In this document: positions 16,076 to 24,115 of the stretch, one piece after another | Position numbering within the stretch: the first letter of the stretch is position 1 | Layout: the number at the start of each line of letters is the position of its first letter | NCBI GenBank assembly: GCA_021850095.1 | Contig: JAJZRX010000004.1 | Location: 1 to 64,000 of the forward strand | Direction of reading: 5' to 3' | Length of the DNA: 64,000 nt | From: Deltaproteobacteria bacterium | Lineage (GTDB): Bacteria > Desulfobacterota > Desulfuromonadia > Geobacterales > Pseudopelobacteraceae | The notes under the pieces: generated by a model | The model's input: only the letters and a program-made list of their open reading frames with translations | What the model was told of the DNA's origin: nothing | Database searches by the model: none | Translations under genes and position numbers: made by a program

Positions 16076-16702
16076 TTACTCCGCATCCCCCAGCAGAAAC
16101 CCTCTGACAGCGTCAGCGACGGCTTTCGAGAAGAGCATCCCCATATGCGATGCCCGCACCAGAATCTGATGTGCGCCGGGCACCTGGGTTTCAACAACGG
16201 CCACCGTACCGTCATTGGGAACAGCCACACCCAAAAAACGGCCAAAACCGAATGAAAGCGTACCGGCCACAACCAGCAGTTCCCGACCGGCCAGGCTGGC
16301 CGGACGGCTGCGGACAAGCCCCTCGCAGGCCAGCGGACCAAGGATGAAGCGGCCGGCACGGCAGCGCTCAAGCGCCAAAGCCGCCCCGCTCCCCTGCTGG
16401 GGCGATCCGAGCAGCACGATGCGCCCCTGATTGGCAAGAGCACCCTGTTCCAGCATTTTGGCGATCACAATTCCGCCCAGGCTGTGTCCCAGAAGATGCA
16501 ACCTCCCCCCGCCCTGCCGCCCGGCAAAACTGCGCAGTTCCTGGGCTGCAGCGGCCAATGAGCTACGCCAGGTGCAATAGCGGAAATAGCGCACGTTCAA
16601 ACCGCAACGTTCCAGCCGGCTCCCCAGCCAACGTAGCTCCAGACCATTCATCCAGAGGCCATGTACCAGTATCACCGTCGCAGGAGAAGATTTCGGTTCC
16701 AT
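16076..16702 (-). CDS. PGAP1/lipase-like alpha/beta hydrolase
   Basis: A classical hydrolase fold: the oxyanion strand VILVHGLWMNG, nucleophile elbow GHSLGG, acid in PNDGTVAV and a C-terminal His in RASHMGML. At 208 aa it is a small esterase or lipase of the PGAP1/YpfH-like group with no signal peptide, so probably cytosolic. ATG 16702 was preferred over 16744 because it follows AGAGGTG; the upstream 14 codons lack homology to hydrolases. The substrate is unknown. Confidence 0.75.
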   Translation of the reverse strand: MEPKSSPATVILVHGLWMNGLELRWLGSRLERCGLNVRYFRYCTWRSSLAAAAQELRSFAGRQGGGRLHLLGHSLGGIVIAKMLEQGALANQGRIVLLGSPQQGSGAALALERCRAGRFILGPLACEGLVRSRPASLAGRELLVVAGTLSFGFGRFLGVAVPNDGTVAVVETQVPGAHQILVRASHMGMLFSKAVADAVRGFLLGDAE

Positions 16703-16847
16703 AATCAAACACCTCTGGCATAAAGCAGGATCGAGACAACACATTCATTACTTTACCACCTCTGCAAACATCTTCGATCATCGACTCTGCCCGACCGCAC
16801 TTGACGGAGGCTGCTTTGCCCCCCGGCATTCTTCCCGTTAAAAAATG

Positions 16848-16877
16848 TCAAGATGATTGCAATTGTTCACATCTTGA
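16848..16877 (+). promoter_or_regulatory. inverted repeat ahead of the MoaD/AOR/ALDH operon
   Basis: TCAAGATG (16848-16855) and CATCTTGA (16870-16877) form a perfect 8-bp inverted repeat with a 14-bp spacer, 62 bp before the first gene. The arrangement suits a dimeric regulator. No regulator gene is adjacent, and a clear -35/-10 pair was not seen. Confidence 0.5.
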
Positions 16878-16939
16878 TGTAAAATTCCGGTTATTTATTT
16901 CTGGCATTGAATTCAATGATGGCTAACAGGAAAAAGCGT

Positions 16940-17161
16940 ATGCAGATTACGGTGAAACTCTATGGCTCGTTATGCATCGGTCGATTCCAGTCTGCAGTGC
17001 GTGAATATACGGACGGCAGCACCATTCAAACCATCGTAACGGATCTTGGCATTCCATCAGAGTACCTTATCCGCTTGAAAAACGGATACCATGCACCACT
17101 TGAAGAGGTGCTGCACAACAACGACACAGTGTCCCTTCTTCCCATGCTTGACGGCGGGTAA
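16940..17161 (+). CDS. MoaD/ThiS-family sulfur-carrier-like protein
   Basis: A beta-grasp protein of 73 aa (MQITVKLYGSL ...) ending in the exposed LDGG tail required for adenylation and thiocarboxylate formation. Its position 21 bp before an aldehyde ferredoxin oxidoreductase gene points to supply of sulfur for the tungsto-pterin cofactor of that enzyme. ATG 16940 follows AGGAAA; the frame also contains upstream ATGs at 16907 and 16919, which would add residues unlike the family. It is the first gene of a three-gene operon. Confidence 0.8.
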   Translation: MQITVKLYGSLCIGRFQSAVREYTDGSTIQTIVTDLGIPSEYLIRLKNGYHAPLEEVLHNNDTVSLLPMLDGG

Positions 17162-17182
17162 TTCATTAAAAGGAGCAAGAAC

Positions 17183-19018
17183 ATGCGCATACTCAATCAG
17201 AACTCGGTTGCGGATCCGTCCTCCGTAGTGTACCGCCGCTGCATCGTCGATCTGGAGGCCGGCACAACAACTCAAGAAGATGTGCCCTGCAGGAACCTGG
17301 AAGATGTCCTGGGAGGCTTCGGCAGATCATACCAGATCCTGGCCGAACGTAAAATCACGGAAGCCTACTGCCCGGAAAACCCGCTCATCCTCAACACCGG
17401 CCTTCTGACCGGTTCAACCGTAATGACCGGCCTGAGAGCGTATTTTTCATCCTATAGTCCGCTCAAACAGTCGCGAAAGGGGTTGCCATCGGCCATGTGG
17501 TCGGCCGGAAGCGGCAATTTCGGCAACAAACTGAAATGGAGCGGCCTGGATGAAGTTATCTTTGAAAAACGGTCAGCAACGCCAGTATATGCGGTTTTTA
17601 CTGAAGGCGAACATGGCCCGCAGATCGAGATAAAGCCGGCCAGCCATCTGCTGGGGCTTACCGGTCACGAAAAGATCATGGCTCTGTACAAGGAATACGC
17701 GGATGCGCATTTTGCCGTGATCGGCCCCGCCGGAGAAAACTTCGACACAGTCTACATGGGCGCAATAGTTTTGAGCACGGATAATCAGCTCAAGTCGGGA
17801 GAGGGAAAAACACGCTTCGCCGGCCGGGGCGGCATGGGCAGCATGATGGGGTACAAAAACCTGATCGCCATTGTTGCCCAAAGCGGCGACAAAATGGGCC
17901 GAATCACCCCTGATATGCGCGACGTCAACCGGGATGTCATCAAGAATGGCGGTTCAGCCAGATTTCAGCCGATCAGCCAGGGAGGGCACGGCGGAACCTG
18001 GGCCAACATTGATGTATTGCAGGCCTTTCACGCGGTTCCGGAAAACAACTTCCGTCCCAAGGGGGATGAGGATGTCGCCGGACTGTTCCGCCCGAACGTG
18101 GAAAAGGATTTTGACATCCAGAGCGAGGCCTGTTTCCGCTGCGGCATCCGCTGTCACAACAACCTGTATCACCGCAATGCCGACGGCAGCCGGGGAGCGT
18201 TTGCCGCAAAGTTCGACTTCGAGCCGCTGATCCTGTTCGGATCAAATATCGGCATCAACGACAGCCGCCAGGTCGCGGAACTGATCCATCTCTGCGACTA
18301 TCTGGGCATGGACGCCATTTCCCTGGGCACCACCATATCCTATGTGCTCGACTACAACGCCCGCCACCCTGACAAGCCCCTGTGCGATGGAGTCACATTC
18401 GGCCAGTTCGATCAGATCAGGGAACTGATTGTGAAGACTGGACGGGGAAACGTGAGTCAGGTCGGGCGGGGGGTCAAACGTCTTTCCGAGCAGACCGGCG
18501 AAACCTCATATGCCATGCATGTCAAAGGGCTGGAACTGCCGGCCTACCTGCCGGACACCAACCCGGCCTACGCTTTTGCCATCGCCGGCGGTCATATGTC
18601 CATGGGAACGCACATGTATCTTGCCAAGGAAGGGAAAACCGGACTGGATGACTGGGTCGAGGTTATCACCCGCCAGGGTCTTCTGCAGGTCGGTTATGAC
18701 ATGATCGGCCTGTGCAAGTTTGTCGGCGTCGGCATGGGGCATGAGCTGATTTCCCGGGCGATCGGCGAAGCGACCGGATTGAAGGTTTCGTCCGAAGAGA
18801 TCGTCGCCGCCGTTCGTCGCGCCTATCTGCGCGGATTGGCGCTGGAGCGCCGTCAAGGTTACGATGATGATGACTACACACTGCCGGATCAGGTTTTTGA
18901 AAGTCCCAACCCCAAGGTGAACCTGCCCGCCATTGTCACCCGGGAGTTCTTCGCGCAGATGAAGCAAAGGGTCTGGGCGGTCTTCAAGCCGGAAATGGAA
19001 GGACTGCTGCCGGAATAA
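17183..19018 (+). CDS. aor: tungsten-type aldehyde:ferredoxin oxidoreductase
   Basis: The 611-aa protein has the AOR layout: N-terminal pterin-binding domain, GRGGMGSMMG (residues about 215-224), the first cluster Cys residues C317, C320, C324 (ACFRCGIRC), the DAISLGTTISY pterin motif near 375-390 and a distal Cys in GLCKF. The family oxidises aldehydes to acids, reducing ferredoxin, and in reverse can reduce acids. The N-terminus is unusual in lacking the common MxGxxGKxLxVDLT opening, so the enzyme belongs to a divergent AOR subgroup whose aldehyde is unknown. AAAGGAG precedes the ATG. Confidence 0.85.
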   Translation: MRILNQNSVADPSSVVYRRCIVDLEAGTTTQEDVPCRNLEDVLGGFGRSYQILAERKITEAYCPENPLILNTGLLTGSTVMTGLRAYFSSYSPLKQSRKGLPSAMWSAGSGNFGNKLKWSGLDEVIFEKRSATPVYAVFTEGEHGPQIEIKPASHLLGLTGHEKIMALYKEYADAHFAVIGPAGENFDTVYMGAIVLSTDNQLKSGEGKTRFAGRGGMGSMMGYKNLIAIVAQSGDKMGRITPDMRDVNRDVIKNGGSARFQPISQGGHGGTWANIDVLQAFHAVPENNFRPKGDEDVAGLFRPNVEKDFDIQSEACFRCGIRCHNNLYHRNADGSRGAFAAKFDFEPLILFGSNIGINDSRQVAELIHLCDYLGMDAISLGTTISYVLDYNARHPDKPLCDGVTFGQFDQIRELIVKTGRGNVSQVGRGVKRLSEQTGETSYAMHVKGLELPAYLPDTNPAYAFAIAGGHMSMGTHMYLAKEGKTGLDDWVEVITRQGLLQVGYDMIGLCKFVGVGMGHELISRAIGEATGLKVSSEEIVAAVRRAYLRGLALERRQGYDDDDYTLPDQVFESPNPKVNLPAIVTREFFAQMKQRVWAVFKPEMEGLLPE

Positions 19019-19038
19019 AGCGGGCAAAGGAGCGTGGC

Positions 19039-20616
19039 ATGAATATTACCGGAAAACAATGTATAAACGGCCAATGGGTTGCCCGGTCGTCGGTCACCTT
19101 TTCCTCCTTTGATGCCGCCACCGGCGCAGCCCTGCCCTGCACGTTTTTTGAAGCCACCGGGGAAGAAGTGCGGCAGGCTGTCGCGGCTGCCACAGCGGCC
19201 TTTGCTCACTACCGGCAGACCGGAATCGAAGAGCGGGCCGTTTTTCTGGAAACGATTGCCGGTGAACTGGATGGGCTGGATGATGATTTCGTTCAGCTGG
19301 TTATGCGGGAGAGCGGTCTGCCGGAAGCCCGGATTCGCGGAGAACGGCAGCGCACCAGCAACCAGATGCGCCTCTTCGCCCAGGTGCTGCGGCGGGGCGA
19401 TTTCCTGGGTGTCCGGATTGACACGGCTCTCCCTGAACGCCAGCCCCTGCCCCGGCCGGATATCCGCCAGTACCGCATACCCCTGGGACCGGTGGCCGTA
19501 TTCGGCGCCAGCAACTTCCCGCTGGCCTTTTCCGTCGCCGGAGGCGACACCGCATCCGCCCTGGCGGCCGGCTGTCCGGTGGTTGTCAAGGCGCATCCCG
19601 GCCATCCGGCCACTTCCGAGCTGGCAGCCGGTGCGATCGTCCGTGCGGTTCAGCGCTGCAATCTGCCGGCCGGTGTTTTCGGCATGCTCTGCGGCGCCGC
19701 CATCGGGGCGGATCTTGTCAAAGCTCCCGGCATCAAGGCGGTCGCTTTCACCGGTTCATTACAGGCTGGACAGGCTCTCACCGCACTGGCGCACCAGCGC
19801 CCGGAACCGATACCGGTATTTGCCGAGATGTCCAGCATCAATCCGGTCATCCTGCTGCCCGGCGCCCTTGAAGAGCGCGGCACACAGATCGCCGCCGGCC
19901 TGGCCGCTTCCGCCACTCTGGGATCAGGCCAGTTCTGCACCAAGCCGGGACTGGTGATCGGATTCAAAGGTGCATATTTCGACCAGTTCTGCGACGAGTT
20001 AGCCGCGGCAATCGGGGAAAAGGAGCCGGCGGTGATGCTTAACCGCGGGATTCTGAAGAACTATGATGACGGGATCGATCGTCTGTGCCGACTGCCGGGC
20101 ATTACGTGCCTGAACGGCGGCAGGCATCACGAGAACCGGGCGTTGCCCTCTGTTTTCCGTGCCGATTCCTCCCTGCTGCAGCACCCGGATCAACTCTTGG
20201 AACATGAGGTTTTCGGACCGGTTACGGTTCTGGTTTCCATCGACAACCAGCAGGAATTGCTGGAGCTGCTCCCGGAGTTGCACGGCCATCTCACCGCCAG
20301 CCTGTTTGCCGAGCAGGGCGAGCTGAATGACTGCCTGGCATTGATAACAGCTCTTGAAACACGAGTCGGCCGCATCATCCTCAACGACTACCCGACCGGC
20401 GTGGAAGTCTGCGATGCGATCGTGCATGGCGGGCCGTATCCGGCCACATCGGACAGCCGCACAACCTCGGTCGGTTCGCTGGCCCTGGATCGCTTCCTCC
20501 GCCCGGTCTGCTACCAGGGATATCCGGACAGCCTCCTTCCCGCCCCGCTGAAGAACGCCAACCCTCTCGGTATCATGCGCTTGGTGAATGGCAGATGGAC
20601 GGATGCTTCCCTGTAA
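19039..20616 (+). CDS. NAD(P)-dependent aldehyde dehydrogenase (alpha-ketoglutaric semialdehyde dehydrogenase-like)
   Basis: The protein (525 aa) is an ALDH-superfamily member: coenzyme motifs FGASNFPLAFS and FTGSLQAGQ, general-base Glu in FAEMSSINPV, catalytic Cys in SGQFCTKPG. The spacing and EMSSINP variant match the alpha-ketoglutaric semialdehyde dehydrogenase group that uses NADP. Placed 20 bp after aor, it gives the operon a pyridine-nucleotide route beside the ferredoxin route for oxidising an aldehyde. AAAGGAG precedes the ATG. Confidence 0.85.
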   Translation: MNITGKQCINGQWVARSSVTFSSFDAATGAALPCTFFEATGEEVRQAVAAATAAFAHYRQTGIEERAVFLETIAGELDGLDDDFVQLVMRESGLPEARIRGERQRTSNQMRLFAQVLRRGDFLGVRIDTALPERQPLPRPDIRQYRIPLGPVAVFGASNFPLAFSVAGGDTASALAAGCPVVVKAHPGHPATSELAAGAIVRAVQRCNLPAGVFGMLCGAAIGADLVKAPGIKAVAFTGSLQAGQALTALAHQRPEPIPVFAEMSSINPVILLPGALEERGTQIAAGLAASATLGSGQFCTKPGLVIGFKGAYFDQFCDELAAAIGEKEPAVMLNRGILKNYDDGIDRLCRLPGITCLNGGRHHENRALPSVFRADSSLLQHPDQLLEHEVFGPVTVLVSIDNQQELLELLPELHGHLTASLFAEQGELNDCLALITALETRVGRIILNDYPTGVEVCDAIVHGGPYPATSDSRTTSVGSLALDRFLRPVCYQGYPDSLLPAPLKNANPLGIMRLVNGRWTDASL

Positions 20617-20661
20617 CGGAGCATACAACAGCAGATTTTGAGGATATGGGCAAAATAATTA

Positions 20662-20691
20662 TTGACAAATTTACAGAGCAACTGCTACTTT
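20662..20691 (+). promoter_or_regulatory. promoter of the SAM-riboswitch operon
   Basis: TTGACA (20662-20667) and TACTTT (20686-20691) are 18 bp apart, placing transcription start about 35 nt before the riboswitch. Confidence 0.5.
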
Positions 20692-20731
20692 AATTCCACA
20701 ATTTTAGTATCATTTTAGTCAACATACACTT

Positions 20732-21013
20732 CTTATCCAGAGCGACCGAGGGACTGGCCCTATGACGTCGCGGCAACCAGCCCGCCAGGGCAAGGTGCCA
20801 AATCCAGCGGAACTTTTATTCAAATTTCAAATCAAAGATGAAATCAAGGCGGCAAGGATTGAGGCGACGATGGCATACATTGAGTATGTTGAGGAGCCGA
20901 AGACGAGCCAACGAAGAGAGCGCTTTGATTTGGAATTTGAAATGGTTCCGGGAGATAAGGAAGAGCGCCATCCCAAAGATCCTCTTCCGCACCCCGGAAG
21001 GGGATTAATTTTT
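20732..21013 (+). promoter_or_regulatory. SAM-I (S-box) riboswitch with enlarged P4 and a terminator platform
   Basis: SAM-I signatures are present in order: CTTATC (P1 5', 20732-20737), GAGGGACTGGCCC (20749-20761), GGCAACCAGC (from 20772), AAGGTGCCAAATCCAGC (20792-20808) and GATAAG (P1 3', 20954-20959). P4 is greatly extended: CGGAAC (20808-20813) pairs with GTTCCG (20945-20950), and a further stem of about 20 bp joins 20818-20837 to 20923-20942. GGAAGAG (20959-20965) can pair with CTCTTCC (20982-20988) as an antiterminator. The latter region otherwise pairs with GGAAGGGG (20996-21003), giving a terminator ending ATTAATTTTT. SAM binding should therefore stop transcription of the downstream sulfur operon. 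Confidence 0.93.
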
Positions 21014-21025
21014 GGAGGTAACCGT

Positions 21026-22162
21026 ATGAACATCGGCACACAGGCAGTACACATCGGACTTGAATGGGACACACGCACCGGGGCGGTAACGGTTCCGGTT
21101 TATCAGACCGCCACCTTCCGCCATCCGGGACTGGGTCAGAGCACCGGCTACGACTACAGCCGCTCCGGCAACCCCACCCGCCAGGCGCTGGAGGACGGCA
21201 TCGCACGGCTGGACCGGGCCGCGCGCGGCTTCGCCTACTCTTCCGGCATGGCGGCCATCGCCAATCTGCTGCTGCTGTTCAAGTCCGGTGATCATATCAT
21301 CGTGACCGAAGACCTGTACGGCGGCACCTGCCGCCTGTTCGACAAGATTTTCAGCCAATACGGCCTTTCCTTTACGTATGTCGACACCAGCGATACCGCC
21401 GCCGTGCGGGCTGCCATGCTGCCGACCACCAAAGCGGTTTTCGTCGAAACCCTCACCAATCCGCTGCTGAAATTCGCTGACCTGCCGGCCATCGCCGCCA
21501 TCTGCCAGGAGAACCATCTGCTGCTGATCGCCGACAATACCTTTCTGACCCCCTATCTGCTGCGCCCGCTGGAGCAGGGCGCCGATATCGCCGTTTACAG
21601 CGCCACCAAGTATCTGGCCGGGCATAACGACACCGTGGCCGGCCTGGTGACGGTCAAGGATCCGCAACTGGCGGAGCAGGTCTACTTCCACCAGAACTCG
21701 GTCGGCGCGACGCTGGGTCCGCAGGATTCCTGGCTGACGATCCGCGGCATGAAGACCCTCGCGGTACGTCTTGATCGCCAGCAGGAAAACGCCCTGATAA
21801 TAGCGACCTGGCTGGCGGCCCATCCGCGCATAACCAGGGTGCATTTTCCGGGTCTGGCCGATCACCCTCACCACGGCCTGATGAAACAAAACTGCGGCGG
21901 TTTTGGCGCCATGATCGCCTTTGAGGTTGACAATCACGCTCTGGTGGAGCAGGTTCTGCTGAAAACCGGGCTGATCTCGTTCGCCGAAAGCCTGGGGGGA
22001 GTGGAGAGCCTGATCACCTTCCCGGAGGTGCAGACCCACGCCGACATCCCGCCCGAACTGCGCGCCCGGCTCGGCATAAATAATGTTTTACTGCGCCTGT
22101 CGGTCGGGATCGAGGATGTGGACGATCTGATTGAAGATCTGCGGCAGGCACTGGAAGGATAA
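21026..22162 (+). CDS. PLP-dependent trans-sulfuration enzyme (cystathionine gamma-synthase/lyase type)
   Basis: The 378-aa Cys/Met-metabolism PLP enzyme has YDYSRSGNPTRQALE, the cofactor ring-stacking EDLYGGT, and the Schiff-base Lys in YSATKYLAGHND. In this family the same fold makes cystathionine gamma-synthase, gamma-lyase or O-acyl-homoserine sulfhydrylase, and motif reading alone does not separate them. The start ATG 21026 follows GGAGGT directly after the riboswitch terminator; the 88 upstream codons belong to the riboswitch, not to the protein. SAM control shows a role in homocysteine/methionine supply. Confidence 0.85.
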   Translation: MNIGTQAVHIGLEWDTRTGAVTVPVYQTATFRHPGLGQSTGYDYSRSGNPTRQALEDGIARLDRAARGFAYSSGMAAIANLLLLFKSGDHIIVTEDLYGGTCRLFDKIFSQYGLSFTYVDTSDTAAVRAAMLPTTKAVFVETLTNPLLKFADLPAIAAICQENHLLLIADNTFLTPYLLRPLEQGADIAVYSATKYLAGHNDTVAGLVTVKDPQLAEQVYFHQNSVGATLGPQDSWLTIRGMKTLAVRLDRQQENALIIATWLAAHPRITRVHFPGLADHPHHGLMKQNCGGFGAMIAFEVDNHALVEQVLLKTGLISFAESLGGVESLITFPEVQTHADIPPELRARLGINNVLLRLSVGIEDVDDLIEDLRQALEG

Positions 22163-22173
22163 GGGGAATATAC

Positions 22174-23307
22174 ATGAAACTCGCGACAAAACTGATCCAT
22201 GGCGGCCCGACGGTTGACCAGCAGACCGGCGCCCTGGGGGTGCCGATCTACCAGATCTCCACCTACCGTCAGACGTCGGTGGACCATTTCAGCAAATATG
22301 ACTATGCCCGGGGCGACAACCCGACCCGCGAAGCGCTGGAAGACACGATCGCCGTACTGGAGGGGGGCAGCCGCTGTCTGGCCTTCGCCTCCGGCATGGC
22401 CGCCATATCCACAACCCTGATGATTTTTTCCCCCGGCGACCATCTGGTGGTCTGCGACGACGTCTACGGCGGCGCCTACCGGGTCATTTCTACCATCTTC
22501 AGCCGCATGGGCATCAGCTCCAGCTTTGTGGACGCCACCGATCTGAACGCCATTGAAGCCGCCATCCGGCCGGAAACCAAGGGCATCTACCTGGAGACCC
22601 CCTCCAATCCGCTCCTGAAGGTGACCGACCTGCGCGGTGCGGCTGAAATCGCCCGCCGCCACGGCATCATCACCCTGGTGGACAACACCTTCATGACCCC
22701 CTATCTGCAGCGCCCGCTGGAACTGGGCTGCGACATCGTCCTGCACAGCGGCACCAAGTTTCTAAACGGCCACAGCGACGTTCTGTGCGGTTTTGCCGTC
22801 GTCAAGGACAAGGAATTGGGACAGCGCATCCGCTACATCCAGAACGCCTTCGGAACCGGGCTGGGCCCGCAGGATTCATTCCTGACGCTGCGGGGCGTCA
22901 AGACCCTCAAGGTCAGAATGGATCAGAGCCAACGGAACACACTCAAAATTGTCGACTGGCTGAAGGCGCACCAGCGGGTCACCGCCGTGCACTACCCCGG
23001 TCTGCCGGAACATCCCGGATATGCGATCCATGCCGCCCAGGCCGATGGGCCAGGAGCGGTCTTTTCCTTCGAGCTGGACTCCTATGAAACCACCAAACGG
23101 CTCCTGGAAGGTTCCCACCTGGCGGCCTTTGCGGTCAGCCTGGGCGGGGTCGAGAGCATCATCTCCTACCCGGCCAAAATGTCACATGCCTCGGTGCCGA
23201 AGGAAGAACGGGAACGCAAGGGCATCAAGGATACGCTGGTGCGGCTCTCGGTCGGCCTGGAAGACCCGGACGATCTTATTGCCGATCTGCAGCAGGCCAT
23301 GGGCTGA
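22174..23307 (+). CDS. PLP-dependent trans-sulfuration enzyme (cystathionine beta-lyase type)
   Basis: A paralogue of the preceding enzyme (377 aa): YDYARGDNPTREALE, CDDVYGGAYR and the active-site Lys in HSGTKFLNGHSD. Together the two could carry homoserine ester to cystathionine and on to homocysteine, or provide sulfhydrylase activity. Geobacter genomes often hold such adjacent pairs. The gene starts 11 bp after the first, with AAGGGGA upstream. It shares the SAM-I riboswitch transcript. Confidence 0.85.
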   Translation: MKLATKLIHGGPTVDQQTGALGVPIYQISTYRQTSVDHFSKYDYARGDNPTREALEDTIAVLEGGSRCLAFASGMAAISTTLMIFSPGDHLVVCDDVYGGAYRVISTIFSRMGISSSFVDATDLNAIEAAIRPETKGIYLETPSNPLLKVTDLRGAAEIARRHGIITLVDNTFMTPYLQRPLELGCDIVLHSGTKFLNGHSDVLCGFAVVKDKELGQRIRYIQNAFGTGLGPQDSFLTLRGVKTLKVRMDQSQRNTLKIVDWLKAHQRVTAVHYPGLPEHPGYAIHAAQADGPGAVFSFELDSYETTKRLLEGSHLAAFAVSLGGVESIISYPAKMSHASVPKEERERKGIKDTLVRLSVGLEDPDDLIADLQQAMG

Positions 23308-23311
23308 TCTG

Positions 23312-24115
23312 GTGAAAATTCGCATCAATGAAAAATGGGTCGAAGTCAACAACGGCCTTTCTCTTTCGATGCTGGCGGAAGTACACAAACCTGGCGCGGA
23401 CGTACTGATTCTGAACGGCTTTCCGTCTCTTGGCGATACACTCTTGAAAGAGGGCGACGAGGCCTTCCTGATCCGGCGCGGGCAGCAACCCGACCGGGAT
23501 GAGTTGGAAAGCCTGATGGCGGCCCGGCACACCCCCGGAGTGCATGCTAAGTTAAAGCAGGCCTGCGTCGGCATTGCCGGCGTCGGCGGACTCGGCTCGG
23601 CCGTGGCGGTGGCACTGGCCCGCATCGGGGTCGGACGGCTGATCATCGCCGACTTTGACGTCGTAGAACCCTCCAACCTCAATCGCCAGCAGTACTTCAT
23701 CGACCAGATCGGCTGCCTCAAGGTACAGGCATTGGCCGAAAACCTGAGCAGAATCAATCCCTATGTCAGCGTCGAGCCACACCCACTGCTGCTGACGCCT
23801 GAAAACATAGCGGACATTTTCGCCCCCTGCCCGGTCGTTGTGGAAGCCTTCGATCGGGCCGACATGAAAGCGATGCTGGTGGACACCGTACTCGACAAAC
23901 TGCCGCAAGCAACGGTCGTGGCCGCTTCCGGCCTGGCTGGCTACGGGCCGAACAACTCGATTTCAACTCGCCGCGTATCCCGGCGACTTCATCTGGTGGG
24001 TGACGACGTCTCGGAAGCCAAACCGGGCAACGGCCTGATGGCGCCCCGGGTCGGTATTGCCGCACACCATCAGGCCAATCAGGCCGTACGGATCATCCTG
24101 GGAGAAGAGCAATGA
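23312..24115 (+). CDS. ThiS-like/ThiF-like fusion protein (E1-type adenylyltransferase)
   Basis: Residues 1-60 form a ThiS-like beta-grasp domain (MKIRINEKWVEVNNGLSLSML...GDEAFLIRRG). Residues 75-267 form an E1/ThiF domain with GVGGLGSAVAVALARIGVG and DFDVVEPSNLNRQQY, which binds ATP. A free C-terminal GG is absent because the two domains are joined, so the N-terminal part may guide a separate carrier rather than be activated. GTG 23312 is the only start that leaves the ThiS-like domain intact; the upstream frame is a shadow. Its 4-bp overlap with mnmA and its operon position point to sulfur transfer in methionine or thiamine synthesis. Confidence 0.75.
   Translation: MKIRINEKWVEVNNGLSLSMLAEVHKPGADVLILNGFPSLGDTLLKEGDEAFLIRRGQQPDRDELESLMAARHTPGVHAKLKQACVGIAGVGGLGSAVAVALARIGVGRLIIADFDVVEPSNLNRQQYFIDQIGCLKVQALAENLSRINPYVSVEPHPLLLTPENIADIFAPCPVVVEAFDRADMKAMLVDTVLDKLPQATVVAASGLAGYGPNNSISTRRVSRRLHLVGDDVSEAKPGNGLMAPRVGIAAHHQANQAVRIILGEEQ

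Noticed and set aside
20818-20942. retron-like msr/msd or small ncRNA gene
   Set aside because: The inverted repeat fits P4 of the riboswitch and no reverse transcriptase gene is present.
20762-21025. 88-codon N-terminal extension of the first trans-sulfuration enzyme
   Set aside because: This stretch is the SAM-I aptamer, its long P4 and the terminator; a strong ribosome site precedes ATG 21026.
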